Shown: positions 38,501 to 44,788 of the stretch, piece after piece | How the letters are laid out: every line of letters begins with the position of its first letter | Position numbering within the stretch: position 1 is the first letter of the stretch | Source of the DNA: CAZGSN01 sp964371655 | GTDB lineage: Bacteria; Desulfobacterota; Binatia; HRBIN30 | DNA length: 64,000 nt | Direction of reading: 5' to 3' | Assembly: GCA_964371655.1 (NCBI GenBank) | Contig: CAYJOD010000026.1 | Location: 1-64,000 of the forward strand | Program-made: the position numbers and the translations under genes | The notes under the pieces: generated by a model | What the model saw: only the letters and a program-made list of their open reading frames with translations | Databases searched by the model: none | What the model was told of the DNA's origin: nothing

Positions 38501-39073
38501 CTAGCGCGCACCCCGTAGGCGGTCAAGGATGATAGCGGCGGCGGAGCGCACCGAGAGATGGTTGTAGTCGGTCGGTCCGAGGATCGGCTCGAGGGTCACG
38601 TCGGCCATGTTCATGATCTCGTCGGTCAGCCCCCAACCGGTGCCGAGAACGATCAGGTGCGGCTCCGAGCTGGCTTCGAGCTGCGCGCGCAGATCGGCGA
38701 AACGTGTTCGTTTGCTGTCGCTGCCGGCGCCGCCGCGTGCCGAGGTGACGACGAGGCGCGGGCGCGTGCCGGTGGCGTGCTCGACACTGAGGATGACGGC
38801 GTCCAGGTCGCGCTCGAGTCGTACCAAGCTGAGCGCATCTTTGCGGGTCAAGTTGTAGGTGCTGCCGTAACCGCTCGCCCAATGCTCCATGATCTTGGCT
38901 GCCAGCACCTGCAGGGCGCGGATGGGATGCGCCACGTAGAACTGCTGCACCCCGAAGGTACGCGCCGTGCGCGCGATGTCGTGGATGTCCATGTTCGTCA
39001 GGGCGGTGGTCACCACCAGCCCATTCTTGTCGAGGACGGGGTGGTGCAGCAGGACCAGGAAGAGCTCAGCCAT
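38501..39073 (-). CDS. SAM-dependent RNA methyltransferase, PF09936 type
   Basis: 190 aa. A SPOUT-like RNA methyltransferase: LFLVLLHHPVLDKNGLVVTT, MDIHDIARTARTFGVQQFYV, LIVLGTGWGLTDEIMNMADV and a C-terminal knot region GPTDYNHLSVRSAAAIILD. Members sit between trmD and rplS in several Desulfobacterota and other anaerobes. The start overlaps the trmD end by 8 nt. The exact RNA target is not known. Confidence 0.9.
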   Translation of the reverse strand: MAELFLVLLHHPVLDKNGLVVTTALTNMDIHDIARTARTFGVQQFYVAHPIRALQVLAAKIMEHWASGYGSTYNLTRKDALSLVRLERDLDAVILSVEHATGTRPRLVVTSARGGAGSDSKRTRFADLRAQLEASSEPHLIVLGTGWGLTDEIMNMADVTLEPILGPTDYNHLSVRSAAAIILDRLRGAR

Positions 39074-39833
39074 CGCTCGGTTCGGCGAGGTTTGCCTCAG
39101 CGAGGCTGGCCTCTGCGAGGCTCGCCAGATAGGTGCGGTCTTCCGCTGTCAGCGTGGCATGGGCCAAGAGATCGGGGCGGCGTTCGAAGGTGCGCCGCAG
39201 CGACTGCTGGCGGCGCCAGCGTGCGATCGCGCCGTGATCTCCGGAGAGCAGGACGTCGGGGACGCGCGCGCCACGGAACTCGGGCGGACGGGTGTACTGC
39301 GGGTACTCGAGGAGTCCGTCCGCAAACGAGTCGTGTACGGCGGAATCTTCGCAACCCAGTACACCCGGGACCAGACGGCTGACCGCGTCGATCACGACGA
39401 GGGCGGCGATCTCGCCGCCGGACAGCACCATGTCGCCGATCGAGATCTCGTCATCCATGAAGCCGCGCACTCTTTCGTCGATACCCTCGTAGCGCCCGCA
39501 TACCAGGGCGACCTCGGGCAGGTGCGCCAGAGCGGCGGCATCGCTCTGCGAGAAGACCCGTCCTTGCGGTGTGAGCAGGACTCGGCGCGGGCGTTCGCTT
39601 CCCGAGCCCAGCGCCTCCAGTGCCGCGACCAGGGGCTCGGGCTTGAGGACCATGCCTTGGCCGCCACCGTAGGGCGTGTCGTCGGTGACGTGATGCTTGT
39701 CGGTGGTGAAGTCGCGGATGTTGTGCAGCGCGAACTGCAGCGCCCCGCGCTCCTGGCCCTTGCGCAGCATCGTCGTCGACAGCACCGACTCGAACAGCTC
39801 CGGGAAGAGGGTGAGAACGTGGAAGCGCATCAC
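39066..39833 (-). CDS. trmD: tRNA (guanine-37-N1)-methyltransferase
   Basis: 255 aa. Trefoil-knot methyltransferase that prevents +1 frameshifts at CCN and CGG codons. Motifs: FHVLTLFPELFESVLSTTML, TPYGGGQGMVLKPEPL, VALVCGRYEGIDERV, SIGDMVLSGGEIAALV and EYPQYTRPPEFRG. The C-terminus carries a run of LAEAS-like pentads (LASLAEASLAEANLAEP), which look like tandem duplications at the DNA level. It overlaps rimM by 4 nt and the next gene by 8 nt. Confidence 0.98.
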   Translation of the reverse strand: MMRFHVLTLFPELFESVLSTTMLRKGQERGALQFALHNIRDFTTDKHHVTDDTPYGGGQGMVLKPEPLVAALEALGSGSERPRRVLLTPQGRVFSQSDAAALAHLPEVALVCGRYEGIDERVRGFMDDEISIGDMVLSGGEIAALVVIDAVSRLVPGVLGCEDSAVHDSFADGLLEYPQYTRPPEFRGARVPDVLLSGDHGAIARWRRQQSLRRTFERRPDLLAHATLTAEDRTYLASLAEASLAEANLAEPSDG

Positions 39834-40492
39834 AGGTCCAGCAATCCCGGAAGCGGATCGATTACCAGCCGGCGCGCCTCTTTGTCGATGGTCTTCACGA
39901 CTTCAGCGATGAGCGGGATCAAGTACTCGCGACCGCGGCCGCGCACGGTACACACATCGTTGGCGCCGGTTTCGAGGATCTCCACCACTCGCCCGAGCTC
40001 GGTGCCATCCACAGTCACCACGTCCATGCCGATGAGCTCGTAGTGGTAGAGCTCGTCCGGACCGGATTCCGGCAGGTCGCTCGCCGCAACGCACACCTCG
40101 GCGCCGACCCAGGCCTCGGCGCTGGTCATTGAATCGCAGTCATCGAACCTGATCAGCAGCAGTCGCTGGTGCGGCCGTACCGCGGTGAGAACCTTCATCT
40201 CGGGCGCGGCTGCCTTCTTGCCGTCCGCGTCTCGGTGTCCCGGCCTCATCAAGGCGACACGGATACCGGGAAAGATGGCTTCCGATTGCGGGTTGTACGT
40301 GAGCAGCTTGAGCTCGCCGCGGATGCCGTGGGTACCGACGAGGCGGCCGATGGAGAGGAGCTTTGCGTCCTGCTCTGACGCGGGCTCGATCGGTTGACTG
40401 CGATCTTCTGTCCGCCCAGGGGCGGGCGATGCGGGAAGGTGGCCGGGCGGTTCAACCGCGGAGGGCGGGACCTGCCGGCTATTTCTCTTCAA
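39830..40492 (-). CDS. rimM: 16S rRNA processing/30S maturation factor RimM
   Basis: 220 aa. Ribosome maturation factor that binds S19. The RimM barrel begins at AKLLSIGRLVGTHGIRGELK (about residue 43), followed by DDCDSMTSAEAWVGAEVCV and the PRC-barrel half YHYELIGMDVVTVDGTELG, ending YLIPLIAEVVKTIDKEARRL. The start is a TTG at 40492 which overlaps the khpA end by 14 nt, and it leaves an unusual 42 aa Pro/Ser-rich N-terminal extension; no later start codon is in frame before the barrel. Overlaps trmD by 4 nt. Confidence 0.93.
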   Translation of the reverse strand: MKRNSRQVPPSAVEPPGHLPASPAPGRTEDRSQPIEPASEQDAKLLSIGRLVGTHGIRGELKLLTYNPQSEAIFPGIRVALMRPGHRDADGKKAAAPEMKVLTAVRPHQRLLLIRFDDCDSMTSAEAWVGAEVCVAASDLPESGPDELYHYELIGMDVVTVDGTELGRVVEILETGANDVCTVRGRGREYLIPLIAEVVKTIDKEARRLVIDPLPGLLDL

Positions 40493-40715
40493 GGATTTCC
40501 AAGACCACCTTGCGGTTGGCCTTTGCCGCTGCGGCGTTCAGGATCGTGCGGATCGACTTCGCAGTCCGCCCCTGTTTCCCGATGATACGCCCGAGGTCTT
40601 CTTTGGCGACCGACAGCTCGACGATCGACGCCGTCTCGCCTTGCGTCTCCCTGACGGTGACGGCATCGGGCTGATTCACCAGGGCACGGGCCACGAATTC
40701 GACGAGATCTTTCAT
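40479..40715 (-). CDS. khpA: KH-domain RNA-binding protein KhpA
   Basis: 78 aa, a single type II KH domain. Characteristic LVEFVARALVNQPDAVTV and the GXXG loop in DLGRIIGKQGRTAKSIRTIL. It sits between rpsP and rimM as in many bacteria and probably binds RNA in a complex with other KH or Jag proteins. Start overlaps the rpsP stop by 4 nt. Confidence 0.96.
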   Translation of the reverse strand: MKDLVEFVARALVNQPDAVTVRETQGETASIVELSVAKEDLGRIIGKQGRTAKSIRTILNAAAAKANRKVVLEILEEK

Positions 40716-40999
40716 GTCTGCGCCTCTCCGGGGTCAGCCGCCGCTACGGCCTTCGGTGCGTTGACGCCGCTACGCTTCATGAGCTGCGAAACCGTGAGGC
40801 TTGGGCGTGCGCCTTTACCTAGCCAAAGCGCCAGCTTCTCTTCGTCGAAGCTCACCTTCTCCGGATTCTTCTGCGGGTCATAGGTGCCGACCTGGTCGAG
40901 GCGGTTGCCGTCGCGCGGGGCGCGGCTGTCGGTGACGATGATCCGGTAAAAGGGATGTTTCTTCGCGCCATGTCGGGCCAAGCGGATCGTGGTTGCCAT
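40712..40999 (-). CDS. rpsP: 30S ribosomal protein S16
   Basis: 95 aa. Motifs: ATTIRLARHGAKKHPFYRII, VTDSRAPRDGNRLDQVGTYD, KVSFDEEKLALWLGKGARPS. It binds and stabilises 16S rRNA. First ribosomal gene of the operon, 17 nt after ffh. The C-terminal 20 aa are Ala/Pro-rich and variable. Confidence 0.99.
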   Translation of the reverse strand: MATTIRLARHGAKKHPFYRIIVTDSRAPRDGNRLDQVGTYDPQKNPEKVSFDEEKLALWLGKGARPSLTVSQLMKRSGVNAPKAVAAADPGEAQT

Positions 41000-41016
41000 A
41001 ATTCAAATTACTCCTC

Positions 41017-42363
41017 TTATTTTGGGCCGGCAAATCCTGCTGGAAGTCCTGGAAGGCCACGGCCGGCAAACTTGCTCATTTGCTTCATGACCTTCCGAGT
41101 TTGTTCGAACTGTTTGAGGAACCGATTCACTTCGGCGACGCTGGTGCCGCTGCCACAGGCGATGCGGCGGCGGCGGCTGCCGTTGAGGATCAGATGGTTG
41201 CGGCGTTCCTCATTGGTCATCGAGTTGATGATCGCCTCAACCGACTTCATCTCTCCCTCGGCGCCCTTCATATCCACGCCACGTGTCATCTTCTTCATGC
41301 CGGGAATCATGTTGAGCAGATCGCCCATCGATCCCATCTTGCGCACGACGCGCAGCTGATCGCGGAAGTCTTCGAGGGTGAACTCATTGCGACGTATCTT
41401 CTTCTGCAGGTCGAGAGCTTGTTTCTGGTCGAAGGCCGACTGCGCCTTCTCGACCAGACTGAGGACGTCGCCCATGCCGAGGATGCGGCGCGCCATCCGA
41501 TCCGGATGGAAGACGTCGAGGGCGTCGAGCTTTTCACCGGTGCCGACGAAGATGATCGGCGCACCGGTCACCGCGCGCACCGAAAGTGCCGCGCCGCCGC
41601 GGGCGTCGCCGTCGAGCTTGGTGAGAACGACGCCGCTGAGACCGAGGCGGCCGTTGAAGCCGTCGGCAACGTTGACGGCGTCCTGGCCGGTCATCGCATC
41701 GACGACCAGTAGGATCTGATGGGGCAGGGCGGTCGCCTTCATGCGCGCCAGCTCGTCCATGAGCTCTTCGTCGATGTGAAGGCGGCCGGCGGTATCGATG
41801 ATGACGATGTCGTGTCCGTTGTTCTTGGCGCTGATGCAGGCGTCGCGGGCGATGGCGACCGGGTCCATGTCCACGGTCGAGGGATGGACCGGACAATCGA
41901 TCTGTTGCCCCAGCGTGGTCAGCTGCTCGATTGCCGCCGGCCGGTAGACATCGGCAGGAACCAGATACGGCGAGCGCTTGAGCTCCGTCTTGAGGTAGCG
42001 CGCTAGCTTGCCCACGGTCGTGGTCTTGCCGGACCCTTGCAGGCCGACGACCATGATCACGACCGGGGGTGCGGCCGATAGGTCGAGCCGAGTCGCTTGG
42101 CCACCCATGAGGGCGGTCAACTCTTCATCGACGATCTTCACGAATTGCTGTGTCGGCGTGAGGCTGGCGAGGACCTCTTGCCCCAGCGCCTTCACGCGCA
42201 CACGCTCGGTGAAGTCCTTCACCACCTGGAAGTGCACGTCGGCCTCGAGCAGGGCGAGACGCACTTCACGCACCGCCTCTTCGACGTTGCGTTCGGTGAT
42301 CTTGCCGACGCCGCGGAGCTTGCGCAGAGTCTGCTCGAGTTTGTCGCTTAGGTTGTCAAACAT
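41017..42363 (-). CDS. ffh: signal recognition particle protein Ffh (SRP54)
   Basis: GTPase that brings ribosome-nascent-chain complexes to the membrane. 448 aa from the ATG at 42363, which gives the family start FDNLSDKLEQTLRKLRGVG; the frame continues back to 42399. N domain, then the G domain with GLQGSGKTTTVGKLARYLK, DTAGRLHIDEELMDEL and TKLDGDARGGAALSV, and a Met-rich M domain (MGSMGDLLNMIPGMKKM, SRRRRIACGSGT). First gene of the ffh-rpsP-khpA-rimM-trmD-methyltransferase-rplS operon. Confidence 0.99.
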   Translation of the reverse strand: MFDNLSDKLEQTLRKLRGVGKITERNVEEAVREVRLALLEADVHFQVVKDFTERVRVKALGQEVLASLTPTQQFVKIVDEELTALMGGQATRLDLSAAPPVVIMVVGLQGSGKTTTVGKLARYLKTELKRSPYLVPADVYRPAAIEQLTTLGQQIDCPVHPSTVDMDPVAIARDACISAKNNGHDIVIIDTAGRLHIDEELMDELARMKATALPHQILLVVDAMTGQDAVNVADGFNGRLGLSGVVLTKLDGDARGGAALSVRAVTGAPIIFVGTGEKLDALDVFHPDRMARRILGMGDVLSLVEKAQSAFDQKQALDLQKKIRRNEFTLEDFRDQLRVVRKMGSMGDLLNMIPGMKKMTRGVDMKGAEGEMKSVEAIINSMTNEERRNHLILNGSRRRRIACGSGTSVAEVNRFLKQFEQTRKVMKQMSKFAGRGLPGLPAGFAGPK

Positions 42364-42485
42364 GCTGATCAGCCCGATCTTGCCGGGCGCAAAAATCACA
42401 AGAGGGGCGGACGCTAGAGAAAGCGTCTCGCTTTGTCAACGAATTGGCCGCTGCCCAGGCAGTCGGAATAGGACGAGGCTCCCGA

Positions 42486-42580
42486 CCGCGGGCCCCAGGC
42501 TTCAGGTTTCGGAAGGAGCTCGACTTGCTCCGGTCCTGCGCAAGGGCGAGCTCCTGCAGTCGGGTGCCTGGGGCCCGCGG
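42486..42580. repeat. nested inverted repeat upstream of ffh
   Basis: The 15-bp arms CCGCGGGCCCCAGGC (42486-42500) and GCCTGGGGCCCGCGG (42566-42580) are perfect complements. Inside, AGGAGCTCG (42514-42522) faces CGAGCTCCT (42547-42555), also perfect. The nested pairs give a long cruciform-capable unit between ffh and the 42630 gene, both on the minus strand. Confidence 0.8.
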
Positions 42581-42629
42581 CCCGAAGCCAAGGGCGCATC
42601 CCAAGGAAGGCCGGCACGGCCTCTTGCGT

Positions 42630-42935
42630 CTACTGCTTGCTGGCGCAGCTCACCTGGAGGTCTTGAAACTTCTTTTCGAGCTCTTTCTTGTCGCGATCAA
42701 TGATTGCCATTTGGCTCTTCAAAGTATCGCGCTCCTTCTCGCGCATGGTTGCTTTCTCTTCGAGGCGCTCGACTTCTTCGCGCAATTGAATGGCCTCCCC
42801 CCACAGCTGGTAACCGATGAAAACCCCGGCGCCCATGAACACCAAGAGAACAACCGCTCGCTGGGCGTAGGTCCAGAGCTTCTCGCTGAGTTGAGAGCGC
42901 TCATCCTGTAATGTGGTGGGAGTTGTTTCGTTCAT
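42630..42935 (-). CDS. small coiled-coil membrane protein, unknown
   Basis: 101 aa. One membrane segment (AVVLLVFMGAGVFIGYQLW), then a charged coiled coil (REEVERLEEKATMREKERD, KKELEKKFQDLQ) ending CASKQ. The layout (short cytoplasmic N-terminus, membrane helix, coiled coil on the outside or inside) is seen in many small envelope proteins such as FtsB/FtsL. I have no sequence support for such a role. Confidence 0.7.
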   Translation of the reverse strand: MNETTPTTLQDERSQLSEKLWTYAQRAVVLLVFMGAGVFIGYQLWGEAIQLREEVERLEEKATMREKERDTLKSQMAIIDRDKKELEKKFQDLQVSCASKQ

Positions 42936-43416
42936 GAAGCCTCCTTCGCAGCGAAGAGTAGGGGGCCGATATCACAGACGCCCCGACGACGGAAGGTGCA
43001 GGGCCACCTCAACGTCGTTCACGGAGGGGTGGACCTGCATCAAGCCTCATTCCACCGCGCGGCGGAGGAGCCGTCCGCCCCCCAGCGATTGCCTCAAACC
43101 AGAGCCCGGAGTGGAATATTATCGCCGGGAGCGCGGGCGGCCCGCCCGCATGGCTCATGACCCCTGCCGTAGCGCAAGCTCCGTCGGCGACTTTGCCGTG
43201 GCCCTGAGCTTTGCGGCGCAGTCACTTGTAATTTCTCCATCCACCCTGTAAGAGAAGACCCACTATTGGCTCATGACAGGGCCACCCTTGCAGCTTATAG
43301 GGTAACGGAAAGCTGGGGTTGATGCGGGCAGGGCTTGAGTGGAAATCGGCTTCTTGATGGTCTTCAACAGAGATCAGAGTGCGAGTCCAAACCGAGCGAG
43401 GAGGGAGGAACTTCGG
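42936..43416. other. intergenic, divergent promoter region
   Basis: 480 nt between divergent genes. It holds a perfect 17-nt palindrome GCGGGCGG-C-CCGCCCGC (43133-43149) and an 11-nt direct repeat TGGCTCATGAC at 43151 and 43267. The promoters of the 42630 and 43417 genes should lie here. No supportable gene: the open frames in it have no start site or family resemblance. Confidence 0.5.
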
Positions 43417-44454
43417 ATGAACAAGGTGCGAAAACTGATCGTAGTATCCATTTTGGGCGTCGTCGCGATAACTCCGGCGGCGCGTGCCCGCGAAGGTGCG
43501 TTCGTGGGGCTCGATGTCGGCGTCTCTGAGCCAACCAACGATAATTACCGTGGACACGTAAAGACGGGCGTGTCGGGAAATCCGTTCGTTGGATACATGT
43601 TCAACGATTACCTCGGATTGGAAGGACAGCTGCAAGTCCTCGGGCAGGCGCCCGATAACGATGGTCGCCGTCCCTTCCAGAAGGGCACCCCTCACGAAAT
43701 CAATAATGAAACTCAGTGGACGACGATGGCAGGCCTTACGGCCGGACCGAGACTGCAGCTCCCGCTAGGTGATCTGGTCGACCTTTACGTGACCGGTCAG
43801 GGCGGCGGCTTCAAAGGCCTCGGTGGCCGGCTCAATCAATATGCCCCAGGCTTCTCTGCCGGTGGCGGCATCGACTTCAACCTCACGAAGAACGTGGCGG
43901 TTGGCGGCTTCGGTCGCTGGAACCGTGCCTATATGGCGCCACACCCATATCGCCTCGTCGGTCCTTATCCTCAAAAGGCATCAGAACAGGGACCCGATGA
44001 CGCCGAATGGGCGGTCGGCGGCATTACCTTCAAGTACACATTCGGCGGCGAGGAACCGCCACCGCCGCCGCCAGCTCCGATCGCGAAGGCACCGGCACCG
44101 CCACCGCCGCCGGCCAAGAAGAAGATCGTGTTGCGCAACGTCAACTTCGACTTCGACAAGGACAATATCCGCGCGGACGCTCGGCCGATTCTCGACGAGG
44201 CGGTTCGAATCCTGAAGAACGAAACCACCGAAGCGGTAATTTGCGAGGGTCACACCGACAGTAAAGGCACCGATGCCTACAATATGGGCCTGTCGCGCCG
44301 CCGCGCCGGTTCCGTGAAACAATACCTGGTTCGCAATGGTGTCGCCGCCAGCCGTATTCGCACCGAGGGATTCGGCGAGTCGCGGCCGGTTGCAACCAAC
44401 GACACTGAGGACGGTAGAGCACAAAATCGTCGTGTAGAATTACACCTCGAGTGA
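43417..44454 (+). CDS. OmpA-family outer-membrane protein
   Basis: 345 aa from the ATG at 43417 preceded by GAGGGAGG. Signal peptide KLIVVSILGVVAITPAARA. An N-terminal 8-strand-like barrel (about 25-205, with TAGPRLQLPLGDLVDLYVTG and AVGGITFKYTFGG) is joined by a Pro/Ala-rich hinge (PPPPPPAPIAKAPAPPPPP) to the OmpA peptidoglycan-binding domain: NFDFDKDNIRADARPILDEA and GHTDSKGTDAYNMGLSRRRA with the Asp and Arg that hold diaminopimelate. It tethers the outer membrane to the wall. Monocistronic, ending at two hairpins. Confidence 0.95.
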   Translation: MNKVRKLIVVSILGVVAITPAARAREGAFVGLDVGVSEPTNDNYRGHVKTGVSGNPFVGYMFNDYLGLEGQLQVLGQAPDNDGRRPFQKGTPHEINNETQWTTMAGLTAGPRLQLPLGDLVDLYVTGQGGGFKGLGGRLNQYAPGFSAGGGIDFNLTKNVAVGGFGRWNRAYMAPHPYRLVGPYPQKASEQGPDDAEWAVGGITFKYTFGGEEPPPPPPAPIAKAPAPPPPPAKKKIVLRNVNFDFDKDNIRADARPILDEAVRILKNETTEAVICEGHTDSKGTDAYNMGLSRRRAGSVKQYLVRNGVAASRIRTEGFGESRPVATNDTEDGRAQNRRVELHLE

Positions 44455-44468
44455 TCTATCATCCTCAC

Positions 44469-44508
44469 CTCCGGCGATGAAGGTGCCCCCCCTCCAACGT
44501 CGCCGGAG
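44469..44508 (+). terminator. hairpin after the OmpA-like gene
   Basis: CTCCGGCGA (44469-44477) pairs with TCGCCGGAG (44500-44508), a 9-bp stem with a 22-nt loop, 15 nt after the stop, followed by TCCCTCTCTATA. Confidence 0.65.
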
Positions 44509-44520
44509 TCCCTCTCTATA

Positions 44521-44555
44521 GTGACCCCCTGCTGCCTGACGCAGCTGGGGGTCAC
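44521..44555. terminator. second, longer hairpin after the OmpA-like gene
   Basis: GTGACCCCC-T-GCTGC faces GCAGC-T-GGGGGTCAC around the loop CTGAC: 14 paired bases with one T-T mismatch. It follows the first hairpin by 12 nt and would end read-through from the OmpA-like gene. Confidence 0.75.
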
Positions 44556-44647
44556 GCATTTGAGGGGCGAGTCTTCGATGTGTGGCGACCGCGGCAGCCT
44601 GACCGACTACTTTCTGAACTCGTTGCGTGCCACGAAGATTTCCGGAC

Positions 44648-44723
44648 GCGAATCGCATATGGCAAATCGCTTATCGTCCGACCGCAGGCTAGCTCTCCGG
44701 GCGATAAGCGATCGGCGATTCGC
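44648..44723. repeat. nested inverted repeat before 44789
   Basis: GCGAATCGC (44648-44656) faces GCGATTCGC (44715-44723) and ATCGCTTATCG (44666-44676) faces CGATAAGCGAT (44702-44712), both perfect. The two layers form one long cruciform-capable unit 66 nt before the synthetase start. Confidence 0.75.
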
Positions 44724-44788
44724 GATAGGCGAAGCGCAGCCATTTGGTTGCGGCGCTTCGGCCGCGCTGTGTCCGCCGGCTTGCGACC

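Noticed and set aside
43151..43277. 11-nt direct repeat TGGCTCATGAC
   Set aside because: Two copies 116 nt apart with no other similarity; could be chance, and no mobile feature lies between.
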